From: Hypsibius dujardini
Taxonomy: Eukaryota; Tardigrada; Eutardigrada; Parachela; Hypsibiidae
Direction of reading: 5' to 3'
DNA length: 47,478 nt
Assembly (NCBI GenBank): GCA_001579985.1
Contig: LRSR01010622.1
Coordinates: 1 to 47,478 of the forward strand
Within the stretch, counting starts at the first letter, position 1. Each line of letters begins with the position of its first letter. Shown here piece after piece: positions 22,790 to 35,714 of the stretch. The notes beneath the pieces were generated by a model. It was not told where the DNA came from. It was given only the letters and a program-made list of their open reading frames with translations, and searched no databases. A program made the position numbers and the translations under genes.

Positions 22790-24946
22790 ATGGATCCGTC
22801 GTCCCTGTACTCTGGCTACTCCACCGGAAACTACCACCCCGGCAGCCATCCTCCCGCAATGAACCACCATCACCACCATCATCACGGCAGCATGATGCGA
22901 GGCTATCATCAATCCACAGCCTCCATTCCAGTGGCAGGATCATTTGGCTCCATGCCTTATCAGTCCACAGCTGCGTACCATCAATACACTCAACCATCCT
23001 CTAATCCCATATCCTCATCCTATTACTCCCCACCTCCTCACAACAACAAGTCTTCCTCTTCTCACCATCATCAAGCCCCCAACAACATCTCCCCTCCCGG
23101 TCAACATTTCTGGCCGACAACAACTGCCCCGTATAATGACCCATCGACCTTAGGGGATTATCACCAGCACCAGCACCAGCAAATTGCAGTTTCCTCTTCT
23201 TCGGCAGCATCGACCGGTTCTTACGTTGCTCTCTCACCCTTTGAGAGCCCTGACAACAGCCTCCTCTACGGAGGAGGAGGAGGAGGAAGTCCCACTGGCG
23301 ACCTCTATACTGCCAAATGTTTTCCGATTCAGCCTCCTCACAACAAGAGACTCACTCCACCCAAGGAGACGGTAGTGATTCAGACAAGGAAACAGAGTCC
23401 CTGTCTGAAGGTTCAGCAACAGCAACAACCTCTCGAGGAAGAGGATCAGGCAGGAGAGGAAAGTTGTGCAGAGTCGGAGAACGGAGGAGCACCAGCTGGA
23501 GCGGATGTGGTCTTTACTAGCGTTAAGGCCGAGGAAAAACCGGACCCGAGTGCTCCTATTTCTCATCCCGTTATTTATCCCTGGATGAAGAAAGCCTACA
23601 CGGGCATTCATCACGGTTAGTTTGTTTATTCATTGATAAATGATTGAAAGAAAGCGCTGGCCGGAAATGCGTGCTGCATGCAGCGGCCGCTCAACAACCA
23701 CTCTCTCTCTCTCCACACAAACAACTTCTCTGCTTTCCCTAAATCGGTCACAAATTTGTCCTCCACATTTTCTCTTGAGATATTTAATTATAATATCTTT
23801 TTTATTTCATGTCCTTTCGTTGTACTAATAATTTGAAAAAATAATTTGAAAAAAATAGACTTTATCACGTTACAGTTACGGTATAATAACTGTCTTTTTA
23901 CCCTAGCAGTTTCAGCTTAAATTTAATATTCAAACGGAAATTGATTTTAAAAAAAGAGAAGAATAAGATTTATTAATTTCCTTTTGCAGGTGAAGCTGGC
24001 TATCGAAATGGACAGTCGACCGGAACGTACAACGAATGCGGCAGTCCTAACGGCAGCGTCAACGGCTCTGGCAATGGCCTCGTTAACTCTACCTGCGGTT
24101 CCATGGGTCCCGGTCACAGCACCGCCTCCCATTTGCAGGAAACTAAACGCCAACGAACGGCCTACACTCGTCATCAAATTCTCGAACTCGGTAAGTACTA
24201 TCTCAATCCCATTACACTCACATTTTTAAATATTTAAAAAATACGACAGGAAAAATGGGAAAAAAATTGAAACGGATAGACGAGTCCCAGTGGAAATACG
24301 TAAAAATAAAAAAACATTTGTGTGATTTGTGATACTTTTGTAAAAAGGATTATAAAAAGTATGACCTTTGCATTGCAGAGAAAGAGTTCTATTACAATCG
24401 CTACCTCACTCGCCGACGGAGGATCGAGATTGCTCATGTGCTGCAACTGACGGAACGGCAAATCAAAATATGGTAAGTAAAAAGGCTGAATTTTATTGGT
24501 GTGAAATGAAGTATCTGACACTTTGTAGGTTCCAAAATCGTCGGATGAAGTGGAAGAAGGACCATAAATTGCCCAACACCAAGCCCAGCAGCAATAACCA
24601 TACCATCAAAATCACTCTCCCATCACCATTCAGCAGCACGGCCAGCAGCAACATCCCAGCGGTGGCCTTATGTGAAAGAGAAGGAGGGATCTCAATATTT
24701 GTCAGCGTTCCGGATGACCGCGGCCGGCCGGGTCACCACTCTCAGAGGGAAGGGAAGGAGGCAACTCTTTTGGGCATTTCTGTCTGCTTCTACAGCTTCT
24801 CTTTTTTCCTTGACTTCCTGTGGGGGAAAAAAGACAGAGGCGGCAGTGAGAAGGTTTCCTACTTGTCTTCTCTATTCAAATTTGCAGCATCGATTATTTC
24901 TTCTTTTTTTCTTCTTTTCAATTTTTTGCCAAAGATGTTGTGGTGA
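22790..24946 (+). CDS. Dfd/Hox4: Hox4/Deformed homeodomain transcription factor
   Basis: Four coding exons: 22790-23615, 23990-24190, 24379-24472 and 24529 onward. The protein is a sequence-specific nuclear regulator of anterior-posterior identity. The N-terminal region is low-complexity (a run of seven His, Gln/His stretches, poly-Gly). The Pbx/Exd-binding hexapeptide is present as [10 protein letters not shown] near residue 263. The homeodomain begins [19 protein letters not shown] and continues [14 protein letters not shown] and [14 protein letters not shown]. The following DHKLPNTK is the Hox4/Deformed signature. The homeobox is cut by two introns, in the codons for homeodomain residues 17 and 48. 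Read literally, exon 4 runs to 24946 (512 aa), but its end looks untranslated. Another frame ends at 24675 with a typical Gln/His-rich tail, so a frameshift is likely. Confidence 0.95.
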
Positions 24947-25170
24947 AGTTTTACGTTTGTTTTAAGTGTGTATATGTGCCATATACTTAAGGTAAACTAA
25001 CTCATCAGGCAGCTGCGTAAATTATTTGCGGAGCATTTTATCACTTTTTATCGACTACTTTTTTTGCCCGTATTTTTCGCAAGCAAACTTTTGTGCATGT
25101 ACACACACTTTTGGCTGATACTTTCTTACAACGAACTCACTCTGGATAAATTGTGCTTCCTGGCGACGAA
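24947..25170 (+). other. Hox4 3' UTR
   Basis: T-rich, non-coding sequence after the Hox4 stop and before the first poly(A) signal. If the shorter reading frame is right, the UTR begins at 24676. Confidence 0.5.
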
Positions 25171-25174
25171 TAAG

Positions 25175-25180
25175 AATAAA
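25175..25180 (+). promoter_or_regulatory. AATAAA polyadenylation signal, Hox4
   Basis: AATAAA in the context AATAAGAATAAAATT is the first canonical signal after the Hox4 coding sequence. Confidence 0.45.
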
Positions 25181-27045
25181 ATTAAACATACAATCCGTTG
25201 AAAATATATTTAATATCATAACACAATAGTACAAATATAATTATGAAAGTTGTTTCTAATATATATCGCATTGCAAAATATTTGACTTATGTATTGAAAG
25301 AAAGGTTTCACGAAAGAGAGAAGTGGTATGATGACCTTTTAGTGCTTCGCGAGATTTAATTGCCTTTGAAGAAGCATGCGCATTTTCAAAGTGCCAATTT
25401 AATTAAAATGTCTAGCAAATGCCGTTTAATAATTGAAAACATATTCCCATAATATTTGCAAATAATGCATCAACAATCTAAAATATATTAACAATTAATA
25501 GAGCGCTACTATGTAAAGTGTTTTAATATAATTTAAAAAATATTAGTTAACCTAAAAGCCGTTAATGGATTTTGTGTATGTTTGAGAAGCGGCACGGCGG
25601 CAGACACACAAACACGGACACTCAATGATGAATATGCAGTAGCGAAAAGTCGCCTTGGAGCGCACGCAATAAATTCATTATAAAGATATTAGTGTGTACA
25701 AGTCGGCACGTCGCCGAGTCTGATGATTATTAACGACATTTATGCCATTTCCACAATAACCGATACTAGTACTAGTACCCACCGACACAACTTTATTCCA
25801 AATATATTATTCTTCAATAATACCTCCACTTCCTTCCGTCTCCAGGAAGTGCGATCATTTAATTCCCTATTATCCGCGACGAGTTGACTCATACTTATTA
25901 TTTGCAATATAAAAGAAGAGCGTGTAATAACAAAATTGGATGCAAGGAAGAAAAGCGGAAAAAAGTTGGTGACACGCACTTTAGAAGTTGTAGCAAAGGG
26001 GGTGTATATATATTACAGACTTCTCATTAAAAGGTCGTTAATCAGCACGATCGAGAGAGAACCATTAATTTCCACAACGAAGAGAGAGAGAGAGAAAGAA
26101 GAGTCTCTACAAGCTATTTTCACGTCCGTCCTCCGAAGCCAACCTAGTATGGGTTGGGTACGTTGCGAGATTTAAGCAGCGCATGATAAATGTATATTTT
26201 GGTCTTTCTATTGGACAAAATGGCAAGCAGGCGGGTAGACGACGTGTCCTTTTGGTGAGTGCTGCTTCCATGATTAATATTGCACTTTTGCCTCCGGTCC
26301 AACAGAGAGGGCCATTTCTCATAAACAACTCTTGTCTTATAATGGCAAGAAGACGGATCGTCGCCAGTTGCAGGCACTTTGCTGCAACACGACCGGTTCG
26401 CTGTCGACTTACTTAGCGGGGGTTCCCTCCTTCGCTCTCCATCAAAAGCCTATTCCAATACTAACTTTTTCTTCCTCTTACCGTAGATTCACCTTTCATT
26501 GCACCTGCTGTTTTGTGCCGTTGGCGGGATTGTTTTTTCAAAAATATCTAGCCTACCGCCATTAACCAACATGAAGAGGTTATTGCACACGTGTAAACTG
26601 CCTTGCTTGTTTACATATCAACAACATTAACGTGACCCGTGGTCAGTTGCGCTGTTTTGCGCATGATCATTTCCCATCATAATTAATACAGACATAATAG
26701 GGTTTTTCTATCAATATCAACATGCAAAGCTCCCTTCTCGGACATGATCTCTAATTATACCAAAGTTCCTCAAATATTCACTCTTCCAAATTGCTCAATG
26801 TCATGTGTGAAATACCAAAAATAAAACCATCTATAAACTATTGAAAACATTAATTGATTATTTAAAGTGATGCTACTCTAATTTTGGAAGCATGGGTTCT
26901 CCGCACGGTCAAGGAAAAAAGCACTGTATATGGTCCTCACTTCGGGACTCGTTGAATATTCTTCTTCTGATCGACGAAATTTCCACCATCATTGTCAATA
27001 TAGAACAAATGAATGGTCTGACAAGATTTACATATTCATATAATA

Positions 27046-27216
27046 ATGTCGAGTGGCATAAAAAGTAAAAGCAGGACAGTAGGACCAATGGGAATGCCTT
27101 CCAGCAACATGGAATTGATGGATCGAAGCACCTCGCTGGGTCTTAGTCAAATCATCCATCGTGTCTCCCAAATTACAAGCATGTCTTCTACGTTTAATCA
27201 TTTTAAGATCCTATAA
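27046..27216 (+). CDS. Possible small ORF, 56 aa
   Basis: An ATG-initiated frame, MSSGIKSKSRTVGPMGMP and on, runs to TAA at 27214-27216. It is rich in Ser and Met with no known motif. It could be a small peptide gene, a first exon or chance. Being in AT-rich intergenic DNA makes chance a real option. Confidence 0.15.
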   Translation: MSSGIKSKSRTVGPMGMPSSNMELMDRSTSLGLSQIIHRVSQITSMSSTFNHFKIL

Positions 27217-28675
27217 GCAATTCATTCAATCCAAATGTATGAATAGTTTAGAGATATCTCGGTAAAATTAAAATGAAATATTAATCGACAACTTGAATGT
27301 AAGTAATCTAAGAAGACGAAGCTAAAAATGCCTATACTGTATGTGTAGATTATATATGCGACCAAAAAGACATGGAGCTCGAAAGTTACGGTGTAACCTT
27401 AATAAAAAGCACCATCTGTGAAAAGAATATTTTGATCTCCCCACCCATGGGAGACTGTGTGAGAGAATTTTGCATTAGCCGACACCTGGCCTTTCACTGG
27501 CTACTCAAATCCAATGCGAAACTCAATACGACAAAATAAATGAAGAAACATTAAGAAACCATTTTGATGTCTGCAGGATAGTTTTGAAGAATGAGACGGC
27601 CGTTTTGTTATAGAATTCCTAGATAGGCGCGTCGCTTTACCATTAGCGGCAACTTGGATATTGCACCCCCCACACAAATACAACTCAGACAGCCTAATGG
27701 CTCAATAACACTTTACCTACGCAGTCGAGTCCAGACAGACAGTTTCTTGACTTTTTTCATTCTAGCCACGCTAATGGTCCAACGTCCCTGTCTGTCCTCC
27801 TGTCCTCTCCTCTTAACCCTCAATGACTGTTGACAAAAAAAGACCCCAAAGAAAGGAGTAATGAAGTAATTAGTAAGGGGGGACGACGATTAGGGACAAC
27901 TGGAGAAGAGAGCCCCGTCCACCATAAAGTTCCTTCCTTATTCTACCGTTGTCGGCCTCTCTTAATGACCGCTAGAACCATTAAGGTCAATTGCGTGATA
28001 TATACATTATTGTCTAATCTACACATTTACAACACTGCTTGCCTTCATTCTCTTCCAGGCCGCGCGTCCTTCTCTGAGACACTGGGTCCCCTCTCTTTCT
28101 CCAATCACACCGCCAAAGCATTCGCCTCCAATAAATTTCACTCCCGCGCTTGAAGCAAGACAAACAGAGACACTTGTACTTACTAGACATTCAAACACGC
28201 CGCCACCGCTCATTCGGTCACAGGAACACTGCTCCCAACAAAACAATTTCTCTCTCACATCCCTTCAAACGATTTCTCTATATGGCTTTAAAAAGCAGAA
28301 GTCAGTTTACCCATTGAAAAAAAATTAAAACAAGCTGGCGTAAAACAACTGAACGCCAGTAAAAACAGATTATAGAGAAATAAATTGGGAGCAGTATATA
28401 TTAATTTTGATATATTAATATATTAATTTTAATTTTATTAAAATATTAATTTTGATGGCTTTTCGTAATCAATATTGTTTGGAAAATTCTCCACTGATAT
28501 TTATTGATCCGCCTGATACGAGCGAAATTAAGCATACAGGTAAAAAGCGACAGAAATAAAGACAGGAAGACATATAACACACACAAGAAGTCAATCAGAC
28601 AACTAAAAATAGACATGAAGTCAGGCAACGTGTAGTCACTAAACAGAAACAAAATTGCAGATAGAAGCTTACACA

Positions 28676-28790
28676 GACAGGCAGACAGGCAGGCAGACAG
28701 ACAAACAAACAACAACAACAAACAAAGAAACAAACAAAGAGACACACAGACACACAGACACACCAAGCGACAGACACAAACAGCCGGTCG
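28676..28790. repeat. CAGA/CAAA tetranucleotide tract
   Basis: Repeated CAGACAGGCAGG and AACAAACAAAGA units. The reverse strand reads as the CTGT type seen elsewhere. Confidence 0.8.
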
Positions 28791-30393
28791 ACGGTTATAT
28801 CAACTGAAATACGTAACTATTAATAAGGACAGAACAGGCATTGTTGGAAAAGGTCGGGAAAATAGGGCTGCATAAAATCAAAAACGTAGGCTGACGTGTA
28901 TGAGCTCGATTAGCGACTCAATGTCACCGAATAAAACAATGCTCTTACGTGAGTGAAATGAGGAGGCCGTTGCTTTTGTGGCAGACATTGATGGAGCTCG
29001 ACATCTGCTGTGCTATATGGAGCTAGAACTTACAATTGCGTTGGATAATCCAATCAACTAAACTGCCGGTCAACAACACGCCCAGGATCGATAAATTGTA
29101 TGAGCTTGACATCACAAAACTTGGAGCGACGTAATCCACCCTGCTGAAGGGGATGATGATTGAGGATTGGGGTATAGATGTAGACCAAAACCTGTTACAG
29201 CCTCTAGTATACTATACAGTATAAAGTCACTCAAAACTAAAAAGATCAACGAATGGGAAGAAGTGAAAGCGTCTCATCTTTCCCCCGGTACAGTAGGCAA
29301 ACTGCAAGAAAACTATTGAGGACTCAAAAGAAAGCAGGACATTGAAATTTGAAAAATGTAGATGGAAGATAGGAAGGAATATGCACTATAGCTAATCATG
29401 CAAATAAAAGGTGGCGTTCTTCTGTGCTGCGAGGAAAGAGAACTATAGTTTCGGTGCAATATGGCTGACTGGCTTGTGTGTCTCTGAAATTGAAGTTTAG
29501 GAAGATACACACATGAAGGAGTGAGTGTGATGAGGAACATGTTGTCTTCTTGTTGTTAGAGGCGCGCCGACATGAATCATGGCGGCTGGATGTTGCGCGC
29601 TAAACGCTTTTCTCGACTGCCTATAGGCAGACACATTCACACAGGGAGGTGTGTAGTGCAGTAGTTGTCTGTCTGAGCTCTCCATAACTGCTAAATTTAA
29701 TGATAATGATACACATGAGAAACCGACGCAAAGAAAGGCAGACGATTTAGAGAGCATCACCGAAATGGCCGGTGCCTTACTGGTAAAGGAAGGAAAGGAG
29801 AGGTCATGATCATTACCCATCATAACCTTAACGATCCATTGGCCCAACCAAATGATTCTCTCTTCCGTTGCAACTTGCAACTTTATCTTCCTCACGATAT
29901 CGCAACGTGCCGTATGGTCCTTTTCCTTCAGTCGTGTCGTGTGTGTCAAGCAAGCCAAACTAAACGCTAGTTAAAGTCAAATTAATCAGATTGCCGTTAA
30001 AACAATCAAATACTCCTTTCATCGGAATATATATAATGTATATATACAAAATAATTAAAAGTATCCAATCTCAAAACTGACACACTGTCCCGATATGTTT
30101 GTCTAGCGAAAAACCATCTATTTATATTTTAATACAGACGTATAATCATGAAGGAAGGAGGTGAGAAATGGACAGACTACAGTCTTTCCTTGACCAGCAA
30201 TTCAAATTTCTCTGGCTTCCTTTTCTCTTTCATAATCCGGCAAACCAGAGTCCATTCTCTCTTGACCATCGACTGACATAACCATAAAAAGTAACTCCTG
30301 CCTTAACTTGGCAACATTTGTTCCTTTTGACAATTTCAAAGCCGCAGCTGTCAGCAGAGAGAACAGCTTACAATCATCAATCAATCAATCAAT

Positions 30394-32794
30394 CTATGAT
30401 GCAGTGGAATCCGCACGAATCTTCTGATAGAGCTGACTGGCGTTGACGTAAGCAATCTTCCGGTCTGTTCTTGCCCTTCGGTTGGACGAGGAGGAGGAGG
30501 AGCTCTTGGGAAAAGATTTGACGGCACTGGTGAGGAAGTCAAAAGTCTGTTCCGGACTGTCCTGCTGTAAGTCTGCCAGAGTAAGGTCGCTTTCGTTGAC
30601 TGCCGGCTCCCGCTTCGTTTCCGGCATGTCTTCATCGTCGGACGCAGCATCTACCGGGCGGGTAGCCGGTTCGACTTCAATATCCACGTCCATTACATCG
30701 GAGGAGGAGACTTCAGACGGGTTGTCGCTTCCAAGAAGAGAGTCAATGTGTTGGGCCAGAAAGTACTCCGGCTTGGGGAGAGTGTAGGCAGCCACTGTCA
30801 TCAGCTGCAACAAACAAGAGGCTGTGCTATTGAATACGAAAAACAGACTGACAGTAGACCACAACATATGAAGACAGGCAGACACGCAAACAAATGAACA
30901 GACAGACAACCAGGCATACGGGCAGGCAACCGTATATACACACAGGCAAAGCGGATGGACTAATAAAGGAACAAACACGCAGACAGAAAGACAGTCAGAC
31001 CCGAGACAGTCAAGCAAGCAGTTAGACCTTTCACACCTTCGTGATGTAAGTGTCCTTCTTCTCATGCCTGAACCCGTTCCTAAGTGACTCCAACGCTTTC
31101 CCATCAGTCACCGTCGTCGCGTTATGATGAACTAACGTCGTTTGACGTTCGTCCTCTCCTGCTGACAGTTTGTTCCCGCCGATCACAGCACTCGCACTCT
31201 TGTCATCCACCTTCCACAGCTCCCCTTTGCCGGATAGCAGAAACAGACCATTTAGATGAAACCATTCTATTGGAAGTTCGCTGTTGCTGGATGGTTCGTC
31301 ATTGGCCACTAGCAGGCAGGCAACAATGTCGGCCGGGGTAGGGAAGATGTAGTGGTAAAGAATGTGGCCCCTAAAGGTGTCGAGGACAGCTACAGAGTTC
31401 TTGCCGCAAACGGCAAGAAAGGCCTTGGTAGGATCAGTCGTAGCAAAACTTCCAGGCATGGTATGATTACTCATCACTAAAAGAACAACAAGATTAAAGT
31501 ATGTTCACGATAAGATTTCTTCATATGCCTTGATGGTAGTGAAGATGTCTGTATCTCGCTCGATGACTTGGTCTATCTGTTTGCCTGTCTCCCTCTTTAT
31601 TCATTTGTTTGTCTGTCAGTCTGTCTGCTTCCTTATTTGTCTGTCGATTTATCTGCCTAAATCTTTACATGCCTACCATACTGCACTGCCACAATGTCTG
31701 CCGGATGTTAAGGTCTCTATGTGCATGTTTCCTTGTGTCCGACTGTTCGCGCCTAATGAACATAAATGTCTCACTCACATGTCGTGGTGGAAAGATCCCA
31801 GAAGCAGACAGCACTGTCGGTGGTGGTGACGAAGGTGTCTGTGCCGTCAGGTCCATATGCCAGATTCCTGGAAAATTAAAAAAAGTGAAAACCGGTTCCA
31901 AAGGCAAGAAGAGTAAAAAACTACAGAGTGACTAACTAACCGAATTGGTCCGGCGCTAGGGGGATTAGTCAATACAAAGTCTTTCAGGTGGGCAGTTTCC
32001 ACGTCCCAGAAAGTGACGAGACTGCTAAAAGCCACTGCCAGGGTGGCGCCATCCGGAGAGAAGACACAAGTCGACGGTGGCGACTCCTTAAAGCGACCTT
32101 GGCCGGTGCAGATCCAGATGAGTCTACTGCCTGAAACGGAAACAATCCAACAGATTGAGAGAAAAATCAAGACGGAGCATAATAGAGAATCATTCAATCA
32201 ATCGGGTAGCCATTTTGAAAAACTAAGAATTAGCTAGACTTACGAACAGACAGGAAACAGACAAATAGGTCGGCAGAGAAAAAAACAGGCGGACAAGCAA
32301 GCAAAAAGAAGATATGCAGGGGATGACATACCGGTTAGGCTTTTTTCTCTTATTGCCATCCAAATTTTGAAGCCGCTCTCGCTGATGGTGGCTACAGCTC
32401 CATCATCCGAATGTGGACTGAAGACGATAGACCGCACCGGATCAGCATCATGGGGATCCACCACGGTCATCCTCACTACATATCGCTTGGTCACTTCATC
32501 AAACTCCCAAAACTTCAAGTTGATGACGCTGCCGACGTGCGGCGTTATGAGCGAATCACAAGTGCACATCCAGGTTCGTTCACCGGCGGTAACGGTGCCA
32601 AAAGCAGCGGCGTCAATCGTGGCGTTGATGAAGTTACTTAGTCCGGAGGACATTATATTCTGACCGACCACATCAATCTGGAACAAAAAGCATGCCTAAA
32701 AATCATCTGCCTACAATCATCCATGTCTGTTTGTCAGTCTGCTTTTGTATCTGTCTATCCATTGATGATTCATTGATTTATTGATTTATTTATT

Positions 32795-32847
<53 letters not shown>

Positions 32848-35714
32848 GCCTCCCTGCCCGCCTATCTGTGTCTTGCTGCGTATGTGTTTGTCGTCTGCCT
32901 ATTCATCCCTCGGCCCGTCGGTCTGCTGGTCTCTCTATCTGCTTGCCTGCCTGTTTGGCTGCCCAGCTGTCTGTCTGAGACTCATGTGATCGTACCGGTG
33001 GCGTAAGTTTGCCCTCGGCGGCATTGTAGAGTTGGAGTTGACCGGGTTTGCCTCGCATAACCAACGCTCGACCGATGGGATCTGCGGCCAGCACCGCAAG
33101 GGCACGCTGTTGCTGGTCGCACAAGACGCGATCATCTGGCGTGCTGGACCAATACAGTGATGCAATCCTGCATAGAATGTTCCGCTGCAGACCCACCAAT
33201 GTCACTACTGTAACGACGAGAGAGGCTCTAATGTCAATGGCTTATAGAGTGAAAAAAGAATATTCTGTACCGCTGTCAGCATGGCTAACCAAGATGGTGT
33301 TGTTGTCGTAAGAAAGAGCGAGGTGGACGATGGCCGCACCCATTCGTGGGAGAAAGTCCTTATGGTCAGTATGGTTGAGAGACCACTGGACCAATGTGCT
33401 TTCATGGCCTCCACTCCAGAGGTAAGAGCCTCAAGGACAAATTACTTTTGCACTAACTACCAACAGGGTAGACAGAAGGGATTTCATGGTTTTTACCTTC
33501 AGCTGAAAAGGCCAAATCAAGCACCGCCGAAGAGTGCCAGTGGAGAGTGCTTTTCGTCACCTGTTTCGTGTCCTCGAAGCAACGCCTACCGTGGTCAGAC
33601 AAAGCTAGTTAAATGACATTACTTGAAACGAAAATCATGTGATGAAAATAGACATCGGTTCATTCAGCAGACACACAGACATGCGGGTCAGAAAGACAGA
33701 CACGTAAATCAGACACAAGATACTAGATAATAGAAACAAGGAAGTCGCTGAGCCAGGACAAGAGGAAGCGAAGAAACAGAAAAGACAGAAAAGCAACCGG
33801 AAAGTAAATGTCGACACAAAAAAACACTAAACGTACCAAAGGAATATTCTGCCTTGGGAGTCTCCCGTGGCAATACATCGCTCCTTCGGATGAATAGCCA
33901 CGCAGGTGAATATGCGGTCTTTTATCAAATGTCTGAAAGACAATCCGACAAGGTGCCGTGAAAGTGATTCCGATAAAGAAAAATGAAACGGCCGGCCGAC
34001 CTACCTCTTATACTGTTGGTCTTTCAAAAAGTGCAGGCAGAGTGATTTACCATTTACGGCGGCAAAGAAGTCACCCTGTAAAAGACATACATCGTTAGGA
34101 CCCTTCAACTTTGTTTATGCCTTCAGAGAAATTATCACAATGGAATATAACCATACCTGAGGATCAAAGGCAATCTTGTGCGAGTCCTCGGACAACCCGC
34201 GCATAACCGAGAGTTGGCCCTTTTTCCTGGAAAGATTATCCAGCGATGGGATGTGGAAGAGCGTGCAGGAAGTATCCACCTCCTCTGCCTGCTCACCATT
34301 CACCGTCTCCACGCCTCAAAATGATAAGACAAAAGCACAGTAAGACATTCTGTCCCATCGCTCACATCAATCAATCAACTGATGCACAGCAAATGAATAC
34401 GCAAACGTTTGATGGTGGACCAGTCAATCAATCTACTCATCCCATTACCAGCACTTTCAGCGAGAAGACTAGTCACGATTCAGTCACGATTCCTTCTTTC
34501 CACGAATTAGTTAAATTTTAAATTATCCCTGAAAATAGGAAATAGCATAAATTTTCCAAATTTACAATAGAAAATGCAATAAAAGCGTAGAAAAGCAAAA
34601 GTAAAACATTCCTACAAACTCTATACTGGACAGTGGAAATTATTTCAAATTCAGTATCATCAGAGAAAATTTCGCAATATACTATTATTTAACTAGAGTT
34701 AAACTTTTTCTCAAAAAACAATCACTCAAAAGTTATTTATACATCAGAAGGGAGAAAAGGATGAGGGAAAAGGAAATACAAAAGGAAAAAGCCTATTTAA
34801 CTCATCAATCAACCGCTCACTTTCATCACCAAAATCACCGCACCATCAAGCAACACAATCAATCAATCAATCAATTTCTTGACCCACAGCCAAAACGACA
34901 ACTATAAGAAACAGCTGGCTTGAAGTTGACCATCAATTTCAAAACATTTCGTGTAAAAAATACGAAAGCGCAGCACGCACTACTAAAAACAGCGTAACTT
35001 CGTTAATATGGCGCAAAATAATCAAGGTGAAAACCCCGTCAATCAATCAATCAACCGGTTAACCAACCCGAACAATTCCCTCATTCAATTCAATCAAGTC
35101 AATCAAGCCCCGACAAACACCGCCAGACTTTGAAACCGCCAATCAATCAACCCACCAAGTGCCTACAGACAACTCACCGGTGGGTCGTTCAGTCGCACGC
35201 AGCAACAAATAAATTCCCCGATCGCGATACGGCGCATACAGTCCCAACACTTCCCTCCCAACATCGAGCCTTTTCACCGGCACTCCCGTGTCATAAGCCC
35301 ACAGAACAAGCCTCCCAGCCGCATCCACCGACCAGACTTGCGAATGCGGACTGACGGGATTGAACGCCAAGCCGACCAACACGGAGGAAGAAGACAAGGA
35401 CGACGAATCCTGCAGCACCGATAGAAGTTCGCCGCTCTCGCTCGAATAGATTCGCACACCCGATCCGCACGCACACAGCACCCATCTGCAGCCGAAAGGT
35501 AAAGCTAATTTTAATTTGCTTACGGGAAGGGGAACGGGGAAGGGGTAACTTACGCTCCGTTAGGAGAAAGTAAAGGACGATGACGGACGAGGGAAGAACC
35601 GGCAATCACGCGTGGCACTGCTAAGGAGGAGACGCCGTTTTCCTCGGTGGCTGGTGGGATGACGTTCACGTCTGTGACCTTACGCCGAGAAGACTTTGTC
35701 TTTTTTTGCGCCAT
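30394..35714 (-). CDS. WDR75: WDR75 (U3 snoRNP / t-UTP subunit, UTP17 homologue)
   Basis: Thirteen exons join in frame to 909 aa, from ATG at 35714 to TGA at 30394: 35554-35714, 35178-35485, 34157-34314, 34005-34075, 33837-33932, 33497-33585, 33271-33429, 32996-33207, 32332-32677, 31941-32130, 31779-31867, 31037-31476 and 30394-30804. WDR75 is a nucleolar subunit of the t-UTP/UtpA subcomplex needed for pre-rRNA transcription and early 18S processing. Two beta-propellers of WD repeats are visible, for example GDSQGRIFLW, YLWSGGHESTLVQW, VWSVDAAGRLVLW, VFSPHSDDGAVATISESGFKIW and LAVAFSSLVTFWDVET. The block RALVMRGKPGQLQLYNAAEG matches the family. The C-terminus is acidic then basic and shorter in homology (VMDVDIEVEP, NRRARTDRK), as in vertebrate WDR75. 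The second intron is 863 bp and full of CAAT repeats. WDR75 shares a short divergent promoter with METTL23. Confidence 0.93.
30836..31010. repeat. CAGA/CTGT tract in a WDR75 intron
   Basis: Many ACAGACAG, AGGCAGGC and related units occupy most of the intron between the last two coding exons. Confidence 0.75.
32725..32975. repeat. CTGT array in a WDR75 intron
   Basis: About 12 uninterrupted CTGT units (about 32796-32847) sit inside a longer degenerate tract between exons 8 and 9. Confidence 0.9.
34320..35170. repeat. CAAT repeats in the long WDR75 intron
   Basis: Groups of CAATCAATCAAT (near 34856-34876, 35038-35055 and 35080-35150) are spread across the 863-bp second intron. The middle is AT-rich, single-copy-looking sequence. 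Confidence 0.7.

Larger units (their letters stand above)
25200..30393. other. Intergenic region, AT-rich
   Basis: Over 5 kb between Hox4 and the 3' end of WDR75 with no exon I can support. It holds a degenerate CTGT tract (about 28676-28790), a short GA run near 26080 and the small ATG frame at 27046. The longer frames (27830-28153, 29497-29958) start at TTG and have no splice context. I looked by eye for the bilaterian mir-10 seed region, often next to Hox4, and did not find it. The length and position suit Hox4 regulatory DNA, but no specific element is visible. Confidence 0.4.

Noticed and set aside
27830-28153. 107-codon plus-strand frame
   Set aside because: Non-ATG start, mixed composition and no exon signals; probably chance.
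29497-29958. 153-codon minus-strand frame
   Set aside because: It begins at TTG, has no ATG near the start, no splice context and no known motif.
25200-30393. mir-10 next to Hox4
   Set aside because: I looked by eye on both strands for the bilaterian mir-10 seed region and found no match; a proper hairpin search could still find a diverged copy.
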